DNA from: CAYQDR01 sp964416315
GTDB lineage: Bacteria > Methylomirabilota > Methylomirabilia > Rokubacteriales > DASRDR01
DNA: 22,748 bases
Reading direction: 5' to 3'
Assembly: GCA_964416315.1 (NCBI GenBank)
Contig: CAYQDR010000079.1
Span: 1-22,748 of the forward strand
The number at the start of each line of letters is the position of its first letter. The first letter of the stretch is position 1. The notes beneath the pieces were generated by a model. That model was not told the DNA's origin, ran no database searches, and was given only the letters and a program-made list of their open reading frames with translations. This document shows positions 6,699 through 14,043 of this stretch, one piece after another. A program made the position numbers and the translations under genes.

Positions 6699-9207
6699 CT
6701 GATCCCGAGACAGTGTAAGCGGCTGGCGGAGGTGGACTTCCCGATTGCCGAGGTCTCGCGACACTCGGCGCGGGAGAAGTCGATCCGCCACGGGCATCCC
6801 TCGACGCTCCATCTCTGGTGGGCGCGACGGCCACTGGCGGCGTGCCGGGCGATGCTGCTCGCGCTGCTCCTGCCGGATCCGGGGGACCCCGAGTGCCCGA
6901 AGGAGTTCAAGGACAGAGCCCGCGCCATCCTGCGGGCCCCGCTGCCACAGCCCAAGGGCAAGGGCGACGCGGACCTCCGCCAGGCGCTCTTGCGGTTCAT
7001 CGCCGACTTCGCGAACTGGGACGCGGCGGCGGAGCCCGTCTACCTGGAGGCGGGCCGTGCGCTCGTGAGGGCCGCTCACGGCGACGAGCCGCCCCTGGTC
7101 GTGGACCCCTTCGCGGGCGGGGGGTCGATCCCGCTCGAGGCGCTCCGGCTCGGCTGCGAGGCGTTCGCCAGCGACCTGAACCCGGTGGCCTGCCTGATCC
7201 TGAAGGTGCTGCTCGAGGAAATCCCGCGTCACGGGCCCAGGCTCGCCGAGGAGCTGCGGCGGGCCGGCGCCGAGATCAAGGCCGCGGCCGAGAAGGAACT
7301 GGCCGAGTTCTACCCGGTCGATCCGGATGGCGCTCGCCCCATCGCGTACCTGTGGGCCCGAACCGTCCGGTGCGAGTCCTCGGGGTGCGGGGCGGAGATT
7401 CCCCTGGTCCGCTCGTTCTGGCTCTCGAAGAAGGCGAGCCGGCGGCGGGCCCTGCGATACCGGGTCGAGCGGCCGAAGGGGCAGCCGCCCGAGGTAGTCC
7501 TCGAGGTCTTCGAGCCCAAGACTGATTCCGAAATCCCGCGGGGCACGGTCTCCCGGGCGAAGGCCGCCTGCCCGGCCTGCGGGATCGTGCTGGCGCCCGA
7601 GCGCGTTCGCGCCCAGCTCTCCGCGCAGCGCGGTGGCGCCGACGTGGTCTTCGACGAGCAGGGGTGCCGTGCCAGCGGTGCCCGACTCCTCGGCCTCGCA
7701 GATGCCGCAGAGTCGTCCCTGTCGAGCGAGGCGGCCGGCGTTTGGTTTACTGATCCGCCGTACTACGATGCCGTCCCATATGCTGACCTGTCAGACTTCT
7801 TCTTCGTGTGGCTCAAACGGGTCCTGCCTGGTCATCCGATCCTGCGCGCCCCCTTCGATCCCGAGAACATCCTTACACCGAAGGAACGCGAAGCAGTTCA
7901 AGACGAGACGAAAAGCGCGGGCGGTCGGCTGAAGGACCGTCAGTTCTTCGAAACCATCATGTCGCACGCGTTCGGCGAAGGTCGACGTGTTCTGCGGGAG
8001 GACGGTGTCGGCTGTGTGGTCTTCGCCCACAAGACGACGGAGGGCTGGGAGGCACTCCTTTCCGGAATGATGCAGGGCGGCTGGGTCATTACGGCGTCAT
8101 GGCCGATCATTACGGAAATGGGTGCCCGTCTCCGCGCTCGGGATTCGGCGGCCCTGTCGGCGAGCGTCCATCTCGTGTGCCGGCCTCGAGACGACGACGC
8201 GCCGTCAGGAGACTGGGGTGACGTCTTCGCGGCCCTTCCCGGACGGGTCGCGGAGTGGATAGAGCGGTTGACCGAGGAGGGTGTCCGGGGTGCGGATCTC
8301 GTTTTCGCCTGCATCGGGCCTGCCCTGGAGCTGTTCAGCCGGCATCCACGAGTCGAGCTGGCTGACGGGGAGGTGGTCGGGCTCGGCGCCAATGCCGAGG
8401 CGCTGGGGGAGCCGGCCCGTCGGGGCTACCTCTCCTATGTGTGGGAGGCTGTGGGTCGCGCGGCGCTGGCCCGGGTGCTCGGCGGGGGCTCGCCGGGCAG
8501 CGGGAACGGCGGCGCCGGGATGCTGGAGGAGGACGCCCGGCTGACGGCCCTGTTCCTGTGGACCGTCCAGAACGAACCTGGTCGAGAACGGTCAGGACGA
8601 CGCCGGGGATGACGACGAGGAGCCCGACGGCGCGGACGATGACGAGGAAGGCAGCAAGCCGGGACGCAAGAAGGGGCTCGTCCTTATCTATGACGTCGTC
8701 CGGCGGTTTGCCCAGCCGCTCGGCATCCACCTCGACCAGTGGGAGGGGCGAATCATCGAGACCGAAAAGGGGGTCGTTCGCCTCGTTCCCGTGAGGGAGC
8801 GGGCGACCCAACTCTTCGGGGAAGAGGGAGCGACCGCTGTTGCCGAGCGCATCGAGACCACCGCGAGAGTGGCGCGCGGGTCCGCCCAGGGCTCACTGTT
8901 CCCCGAGCTGGCAACCCCGCCGGCGGGCCCGCCCGTGAAGGGCCGCCGGAAGGGGCGCGGCGCCAAGCCGGGAGGCAGCGGGGAGGAAGCGGAGACCCGG
9001 CGCGACGCGACCACCCTGGATCGCGTCCACGCGGCGATGCTCTTCCAGGCGACCGGGGCCTCCAATGCTCTGCGCGCCTTGCTCGAGGCCGAGACCGGGC
9101 GCGGGCCGGAGTTCCTGCGCCTGGGGAACGCCCTCTCGGCGCTGTACCCGAAGGACAGCGAGGAGAAGCGGCTCATTGATGCGATGCTCCTCGCTGTTCC
9201 ACGATAG
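6699..9207 (+). pseudogene. DUF1156 DNA methylase (COG1743), frameshifted and internally deleted
   Basis: The N-terminus is diagnostic for DUF1156: SAREKSIRHGHPSTLHLWW, then WARRPLAACRAML. SAM-binding motif DPFAGGGSIPLEALRLG follows near 7110, Zn-ribbon Cys pairs appear near 7370 and 7570, and the catalytic DPPY (WFTDPPYYDAVPYADLSDFF) near 7750. These are putative N6-adenine/N4-cytosine methyltransferases of defence islands, often beside DUF499 ATPases and helicases. The frame is lost near 8570 (one extra base) and resumes with an acidic linker, then LVLIYDVVRRFAQPLGIHLD and the normal C-terminus to 9207. Sequence between ARLLG (about 7698) and SSEAAGVWFTDPPY looks too short; from memory the family has some 200 more residues here. 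No ATG exists: homology starts upstream of GTG 6732, and CTG 6699, 5 bases after GGAGG, best fits. Confidence 0.8.
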
Positions 9208-9260
9208 GCTGGCGCCGTGTATCAGGCGAGACGGCTCGGCCGGTGCTGGAGTATTGCAGG

Positions 9261-9461
9261 ATGAAGGTTGCCTACGACTTGAGGACCGACACGCTGACTG
9301 TCATTCTCAAGGATCGCGCCACCGTGGCGGAGAGCGACGAGAACAAGCCCGGGGTGATCCTCGACTACGATGGCGAGGGGGACCTGGTATCGATCGAGAT
9401 CATCGATGCGTCGCGGCGAGTGACCGACACCCTGAGGATCGAGTTCGAGCTGCCAGAGTAG
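9261..9461 (+). CDS. DUF2283 family protein
   Basis: The 66-residue protein MKVAYDLRTDTLTVIL...GVILDYDGEGDLVSIEIIDAS is a typical DUF2283 domain, a small all-beta fold seen as a stand-alone protein and often next to toxin-antitoxin genes such as BrnT/HigB-type or DUF4258 proteins. The function is not known; an antitoxin-like role has been suggested from context only. The ATG at 9261 has GGAG 9 bases upstream. It lies between the methylase remnant and two DUF433 genes, 51 bp before the first. Confidence 0.8.
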   Translation: MKVAYDLRTDTLTVILKDRATVAESDENKPGVILDYDGEGDLVSIEIIDASRRVTDTLRIEFELPE

Positions 9462-9512
9462 CGCGAGTGTCGCGGCGCCAATTGGCTGTGGGGCGAAGGA
9501 GGGGAGGCACGC

Positions 9513-9719
9513 ATGGCGACAGTCACGGATCGAATTGAGGTAAGTCCCCGGGTCATGCTGGGGAAGCCGCTCATTCGAGGGACCCGAGTCACCGTCGAAT
9601 TGATCCTACGGAAGCTGAGCGCGGGGGCTACGGAGGCAGACCTTCTCGACGCGTACCCACGGTTGACTCGCGATGACATCAGGGCCGCCATCCGATACGC
9701 GGCGGAAACGGGGGAGTGA
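9513..9719 (+). CDS. DUF433 antitoxin (first of tandem pair)
   Basis: This is a 68-residue DUF433 protein (COG2442). MLGKPLIRGTRVTVELIL and the DAYPRLTRDDIRAAIRYAA motif show the winged helix-turn-helix fold used by VapB-like antitoxins. The start is supported by a strong GGAGGGGAGG upstream. A second DUF433 gene follows after 4 bp and has the cognate toxin behind it, so this copy has no toxin of its own. It may be a duplicate antitoxin that neutralises the same or an outside toxin. Confidence 0.85.
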   Translation: MATVTDRIEVSPRVMLGKPLIRGTRVTVELILRKLSAGATEADLLDAYPRLTRDDIRAAIRYAAETGE

Positions 9720-9723
9720 CGGT

Positions 9724-9972
9724 ATGGCCGAGATCAAGCTGCTCGAGCGTATCACCGCCGATCCGGCAATCTTCGGCGGAAAGCCTATCGTCCGAGGGAT
9801 GCGGATATCGGTGGAGCTCGTTCTGAGCCTACTTGCCCAGGGAGAGACAGCCGAGGCGATCCTGGCCGACTATCCCGACCTGGACGCCGATGATATCCGG
9901 GCTTGTATCGCCTATGCGCACGCCGTCATTGCGCATGACTCCCTGGATGCGGTCAGGGTCACGCCGCGGTGA
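9724..9972 (+). CDS. DUF433 antitoxin paired with DUF5615 toxin
   Basis: The 82-residue DUF433 protein contains FGGKPIVRGMRISVELVLSL and ADYPDLDADDIRACIAYA. In type II systems of the COG2442/COG4634 kind it binds and inhibits the PIN-like toxin and likely represses the operon. GGGGGAG lies 8 bases before the ATG. Its stop codon overlaps the toxin start by 4 bp (GTGA), so the two are translationally coupled. It differs clearly from its neighbour at 9513, which rules out a very recent duplication. Confidence 0.88.
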   Translation: MAEIKLLERITADPAIFGGKPIVRGMRISVELVLSLLAQGETAEAILADYPDLDADDIRACIAYAHAVIAHDSLDAVRVTPR

Positions 9973-10325
9973 GATTCCTGATCGACCGGTGTGCCGGTCG
10001 TCGGGTGGCCGACTGGCTGCGGCGGGAAGGGCATGACGTGGTCGAGTCGCGAGAGCGAGGCCGAGACCCGGGTGATCGCGTGTTGCTCGAATGGGCTGCG
10101 ACGGAAGCACGGATCCTCGTCACCATGGACAAGGACTTTGGCGAGTTCGTGTTCCGCGATCGGGCTGGTCATAGCGGCCTCGTTCGCCTGCCCGACGTCC
10201 CGGCCGAGACCCGCGTCAGGCTGATGGAGCGCGTGCTGCGGGAACACGGGGATGAACTCGTGGACCGGGCGATCGTGACGGTCCGAGGCGGCCGGATTCG
10301 AATCTCTCGCTCCGTGTCCGGATAG
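9969..10325 (+). CDS. DUF5615 PIN-like toxin (COG4634)
   Basis: The 118-residue protein belongs to the Mut7-C/DUF5615 branch of the PIN-like nucleases, predicted RNases. MRFLIDRCAGRRVADWLRREG gives the first acidic residue (Asp6), HDVVESRERG the second acidic patch, and ILVTMDKDFG the third (the D-K-D-F hallmark). All expected acidic residues are present and the length is normal, so this is one of the few apparently intact island genes. The GTG start overlaps the antitoxin stop. The DUF499 gene starts 8 bp downstream. RNase activity is inferred from the family. Confidence 0.88.
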   Translation: MRFLIDRCAGRRVADWLRREGHDVVESRERGRDPGDRVLLEWAATEARILVTMDKDFGEFVFRDRAGHSGLVRLPDVPAETRVRLMERVLREHGDELVDRAIVTVRGGRIRISRSVSG

Positions 10326-10332
10326 GAGCCGC

Positions 10333-11106
10333 ATGGAACCCTGGTACAAGGTCGCGCTGCCGCGGGTCGAGGTCCGGGAAGGGCGGTCGTTCAACCCGAA
10401 CGAGTTCGCCATCGCGCTCGAGCAGGTCGTGGCCGGCCGCGGCCCCGAGGACTACCGGGACCCGCACAAGTTCTTCGCCCGGACGTACTTCACGCGGGCG
10501 CTCTCCGAGCACGTCGGGATGGTGCTCCGTCGGCTGGCCGGCCACACGGCGAATACCGCGCCGGACCTGACCCTGATCACCCAGTTCGGCGGGGGCAAGA
10601 CCCACACCCTGACCGCCCTCTATCACCTCGTCCGGCACGGCGCGGCCCTGGGCGACGTCGAGGGCGTGAGCCGCCTGCTCCACGATGCCGGCCTCAGCGA
10701 GGTGCCGCGCGCGGCCGTGGGCGTGTTCGTCGGGAACGCCTGGGACCCTCACGATGGCCTGGACAACCCGTGGCTCGACCTGGCCTCGCAGCTCGCCGGC
10801 GCCGAGGGCGTGAAGGCCCTCGGGCCGACGGCCCGCACCGTCGCCCCGGACACCGACAACCTGGCCCGGCTGTTCGAGACGGCCGGCGGCCAGGTGTTGA
10901 TCCTCTGCGACGAGGTCCTGAACTTCATGTCCACGTCTTCGAGTTCCGCATGCCGGGAGCCTCACGCATGGGCGTGTCGCTGCTCTGCGGTTGAGCGGCG
11001 GGGACTGAATCACGGTTTGGGCGTCGTCGCCAACCCAGCGTCAGATGAGGCTAGCGATCCTGAAGTTTTGGTGCTGCGCTCCGTTTCGAGACTGCACAGT
11101 GCGTAG
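10333..11106 (+). pseudogene. DUF499 ATPase (COG1483), truncated after Walker B
   Basis: The first 199 residues are a clear DUF499 N-terminus: PNEFAIALEQVV, DPHKFFARTYFT, Walker A QFGGGKTHT (residues 84-92) and Walker B VLILCDEVLNFM (Asp193, Glu194). Intact family members run to about 1,000 residues. Similarity stops abruptly at about base 10930, and the frame runs another 58 residues of unrelated Ser/Cys/Arg-rich sequence to 11106. The start has AGGAG 5 bases upstream. DUF499 ATPases are encoded beside DUF1156 methylases and a helicase in putative anti-phage systems; here the ATPase is cut and the helicase is missing. The right island repeat lies 41 bp past the stop, so the loss probably came with a deletion at the island end. 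Confidence 0.85.
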
Positions 11107-11146
11107 GACGCCGGGACTGTTGGCGAAAGCGTGGTCGCGGCTCAAT

Positions 11147-11176
11147 CACGGGTTCGAATCCCGTTGGAGCCACCAC
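11147..11176 (+). repeat. attR: 30-bp copy of the tRNA-Glu 3' end
   Basis: This segment is identical over 30 bp to 2358-2387, including the T-loop, 3' acceptor strand and CCA. No other tRNA part precedes it, so it is not a tRNA gene. It marks the right boundary of the island. IS21 remnant sequence begins directly after it. Confidence 0.85.
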
Positions 11177-11643
11177 CGCTCCCAGCGCGGGCTGCCCGGC
11201 ATACCCGAAGTCGACCTGGGCCTCGTCGCCCGGGGCGACCTCGATGCGCACCGTGGCCCGGACCTCGGGCGGGGCGAGGCGATGGAGGAAGCGCTTGAGC
11301 GAGGAGTAGCTGCCGGTGAACACGTGCTGCTCGACGAGGAGCTGCCAGATGGGCTGCCCTTCGATGCCCTGGTCACGCCAGCGCTGGACGGGCTCCCGGA
11401 ACGGCTCGACGAGGGACTGCTCGTGTGGCGGCCGCGCGGTCGGGGCGGGCTGCAGGGCCTCCGCCAGGGCCGCGGGGTCCGGCAACGATCCCTCCAGCCA
11501 CCCGTGCTGGCGGCGGTCCGGTAGCGGGCCACGGTGTTGCGACTCATGCTCAGGTCCCAGGCGATGCGCCGATCGGTCTCGTCCAAGCGCAGCCGTCGGA
11601 TCAGTTCGCGGACATCCGTCACCTCGCGCCTCCGTCCCGCCAT
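11177..11643 (-). pseudogene. istA: IS21-family transposase IstA, truncated and frameshifted
   Basis: From the ATG at 11643 (GGAGGTGG upstream) the minus strand reads MAGRRREVTDVRELIRRLRL and the helix-turn-helix DRRIAWDLSMSRNTVARY. It then shifts frame near 11510 and continues as GWLEGSLPDPAALAEAL, QGIEGQPIWQLLVEQHVFTG, SSLKRFLHRL and EVAPGDEAQVDFGYAGQ. This is the N-terminal third of IstA, ending just where the catalytic DDE domain begins (the first Asp lies in QVDFGY). Sequence similarity stops near 11192, next to the island repeat, so the rest of istA and all of istB were lost. Confidence 0.8.
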
Positions 11644-11741
11644 CGCCACCTCCTCCGGGAATGGGATGACCACTCCCGGTGTGACCCTGGGTGGCTCTGC
11701 TTCCCCGACCCCGGTGGCTCAGTATCGGGCGACCGCTGACA
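11177..11741 (-). mobile_element. Left-end remnant of an IS21-family insertion sequence
   Basis: The istA fragment is preceded on the minus strand by an IS21-like terminus starting TGTCAGCGGTCGCCCGATAC at 11741 and continuing TGAGCCACC. The outer end lies inside the DUF429 gene, whose coding sequence begins abruptly after it. The inner end abuts the island repeat at 11176. The other terminus is not present in the window. Confidence 0.65.
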
Positions 11742-11751
11742 CGCAACGGGG

Positions 11752-12416
11752 CGGGCCGACGTCGAGTTGCTCACGGTCAACGTCAACGACCAGGCCCTGT
11801 TGGCGCAGGTCGCCGGTGTCGACAAGGTCGGCGTCGACGCCCCATTCGGGTGGCCCGGGGCGTTTGTTGAGGCTGTGGTGGCGCACCACGCCGGAAGTCC
11901 ATGGCCAAGCTTCGACCTGACGGCGCTCTGCTACCGGGCCACCGACCGCTTCGTCCACGACGAGACCGGCCGCCGGCCGTTGAGCGTGTCCTCGGACCGG
12001 ATCGCGGTGACGGCGATGCGTGCGGCAGGCTTGCTCTCGAAGCTTGCTGAGCGGGGGAACCAGTGGACCGAACGGGCGGGGAAAAGCTGGTCGAAGTGTA
12101 CCCAGCGGCGGCGCTGCGGCGTTGGGGGCTACCGGCGACGGGCTACAAGCGGGCGAAGGGGCGAGAACCTCGACGCCAGCTCGTGCAGGAACTTGAACGG
12201 GAAACGGTGAGCTGGTTGCAGCCCACTCCCGAAGTTCGGGAGCAGTGCGAGGCCGACGACAACAGCCTCGCCGCGCTCGTGGCCGCGCTCGTCGCGCGCG
12301 CCGCCGCGCGCGGGCTGTGCGAGCCCATGCCGGTGGAGGTGGCGACCATGGCGGAACCGGAGGGATGGATAGCGATACCGAAGCCCGGGAGCCTGAGTGA
12401 ACTTGTCAGCGGGTAG
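11752..12416 (+). pseudogene. DUF429 family protein, 5'-truncated and frameshifted
   Basis: DUF429 proteins are predicted RNase H-like nucleases of unknown role. The first part, read to about 12060, contains ADKVGVDAPFGWPGAF-like sequence (VDKVGVDAPFGWPGAFVEAV), CYRATDRFVHDETGRRPLSV and DRIAVTAMRAAGLL. The rest is in another frame: DRTGGEKLVEVYPAAALRRW, then EADDNSLAALVAALVARAAA and a normal ending GWIAIPKPGSLSELVSG. Restoring one G in the G-run near 12055 joins the two frames. The N-terminal 30 or so residues, including the first acidic motif, are replaced by the IS21 end. The gene is dead unless the frameshift is a sequencing error. Confidence 0.75.
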
Positions 12417-12891
12417 GGTTCGGGGTGGTGCATGGCCCCCGCGCGGAGCCCCACCCGCCGACCCACCGGACCCGGCCACGTGCTGTCCAGGGCCGGCCAG
12501 GAAGTGGGCACTGGGCATTGGCCGGCCGGCCGGGCGCCGGCTTTTCGCCCCGACCACGCGCTGGACGAACCCGTCCCCCTCTGTGCCTCGGCGACCACCT
12601 GCCGGGGACGTCCGCCTCCGACCCCTTCGCGGAGCCAGACCTCCTGTTCGCCAGGGACGTGCACCGAACACTTTGGCGACGTCTCGGCGCTGTGCCTTGG
12701 AGGTGACGCGGCATGACGCGCCGGGCTGGCGTCACTCGGGTCACGCTGGCTCATAGCGCCTCCGTTGCCCTGGCCACCCGTCCAGCGGACGCGCTTTCAC
12801 AAGTGACCGCGGACGGGGTCAGAGCATGGTGAGACTCCCTGCGCGTTCCCGTGCCGGCACCCCTGGGCCGCGACGGACAGGAGGCAGCCCG
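12417..12891. other. 475-bp gap with no supportable gene
   Basis: GC-rich, with many overlapping open frames and no recognised domain in any of the six. An AGGAG-like site precedes a minus-strand ATG at 12754, but the product is low-complexity and resembles nothing known. Confidence 0.4.
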
Positions 12892-13812
12892 ATGCGTCTC
12901 GGACAGCGTCCGATCACGATTCTCGACGCTCCTTCGAACCTCGGCCTCAAGCCTCTCCGACCGGGCCATGTCCCGGGCACGGCTCGAGCCCCGGCAGCCC
13001 TTCGAGCAGCGGGAATCCTCTCGCGGCTCGACGCGACCGACGCCGGGTCGGTACCCGCTCCGGCGTACTCCCCGGACGTAGACCCGAAGACTCGAGTCCG
13101 AAACGCGACAGCGATCCAGACGTACTCGACCGAACTTGCACAGGCGCTCGACCCCATCCTCCTTTCAGGGCGGTTTCCAGTCGTTCTCGGCGGGGACTGC
13201 AGCATTCTGCTGGGGAGCGCACTCGCGCTTCGGCGTCACGGTCGCTACGGCCTCCTGTACGCGGACGGCCACACTGACTTTGCGACTCCCGACACGTCGC
13301 CGAGCGGGGGCGCCGCTGGCATGGATCTCGCCTTGGTGTGCGGGCGGGGTCCCGTTGAACTCGCTGACCTCGAGGGGCTCCGGCCGCTGATCCGAGAATC
13401 GGACATCGTGGTTCTGGGGCACCGAGACGTCCGGGACCCAGCCACCTATCATGCTCGTGACATCTTCGCGTCAGCCGTGCGGCTCTGTCCACTGGACGCG
13501 CTGCGTCACGTAGGCGTCCACAACGCGGTGTCCGAAGGAGCTGAGGCCCTTCGAGGTGCTGGGGTCGCGGGATTCTGGGTCCATGTGGACGTGGACGTGC
13601 TGGACAGCGAGGTCATGCCTGCGGTCGACTCCCCGCAGCCGGGCGGGCTGAGCTACGCCGAACTCGGTGAACTCCTTCGTGTCGCTCTCGCCTCGGAGCT
13701 GGCAGTCGGAATGCAGGTCACGATCTTCGATCCGGATCTGGATCCTGACGGCCGCCTCGCCCGAGAGCTGACCGCGTTGATCGTCGGCGCGTTTTCAGGA
13801 CACGGCGCGTGA
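12892..13812 (+). CDS. Arginase/agmatinase-family hydrolase
   Basis: The 306-residue product belongs to the ureohydrolase family, binuclear-Mn enzymes that cleave guanidino groups of arginine, agmatine or formiminoglutamate. Metal-site motifs are visible in order: GGDCS (residues 100-104), ADGHTDF (Asp125, His127, Asp129) and HVDVDVLD (Asp233, Asp235). In the first motif the usual His of GGDHS is Cys103, a variant found in a branch of arginase-like proteins of unclear substrate; it would alter one metal site. The ATG at 12892 was preferred to the GTG at 12826 because ACAGGAGGC lies 7 bases upstream. It stands alone, with 230 bp before the molybdoenzyme. Substrate not assigned. Confidence 0.88.
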   Translation: MRLGQRPITILDAPSNLGLKPLRPGHVPGTARAPAALRAAGILSRLDATDAGSVPAPAYSPDVDPKTRVRNATAIQTYSTELAQALDPILLSGRFPVVLGGDCSILLGSALALRRHGRYGLLYADGHTDFATPDTSPSGGAAGMDLALVCGRGPVELADLEGLRPLIRESDIVVLGHRDVRDPATYHARDIFASAVRLCPLDALRHVGVHNAVSEGAEALRGAGVAGFWVHVDVDVLDSEVMPAVDSPQPGGLSYAELGELLRVALASELAVGMQVTIFDPDLDPDGRLARELTALIVGAFSGHGA

Positions 13813-14043
13813 CGGCCGCCGTCTTTGCGGTCGGCTCGGGGAACGCCGCCCGGAGCGCCGCGACGGTCGGCGCGCTGGCCGGTCTGCCGCCCCCTTCGCT
13901 CCGGACCCTGTTCGGCCCTTGGCGCCGCACCGCCGGGTGGGGTATCGTTCGGGGAGTGAACCGTGCTCGCCACCGCTCGGTCGGCGCTGCACGGGGCCGA
14001 CCAGAACCCCGGCGGGGCCGGCCGTCTGGAGGAAGACGGGCTC

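Larger units (their letters stand above)
2358..11176. mobile_element. Degraded tRNA-Glu-integrated genomic island (about 8.8 kb)
   Basis: Limits are the exact 30-bp repeat copies at 2358-2387 and 11147-11176. Inside are a deleted tyrosine recombinase beside tRNA-Glu, and cargo typical of defence islands: DUF4143 ATPase, AbiEi fragment, DUF433/DUF5615 toxin-antitoxin, DUF1156 methylase and DUF499 ATPase. The recombinase lacks its catalytic core and the DUF499 gene is cut about 215 bp before the right repeat, so the element can no longer move by itself. The far end may have lost DNA; the original island was probably longer. Confidence 0.8.

Noticed and set aside
5928..7232. 434-codon minus-strand frame spanning 5928-7232
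   Set aside because: It crosses the boundary of two plus-strand genes and shows no domain; the plus-strand DUF1156 start is unmistakable.
11008..11030. AATCACGG string at about 11010 as another attachment-site copy
   Set aside because: It matches the right-repeat flank only over about 9 bases and then diverges; too short to support.
11120..11176. A third tRNA gene at the right repeat
   Set aside because: Only the T-arm, 3' acceptor strand and CCA are present; no D-arm or anticodon arm precedes them, so it is an attachment-site copy.
12406..12754. Minus-strand stretch CTSLANRRSGSAKGSE, possibly from a group II intron reverse transcriptase start
   Set aside because: The resemblance covers under 20 residues and comes from memory; no reverse-transcriptase motifs or intron domain V/VI were found.
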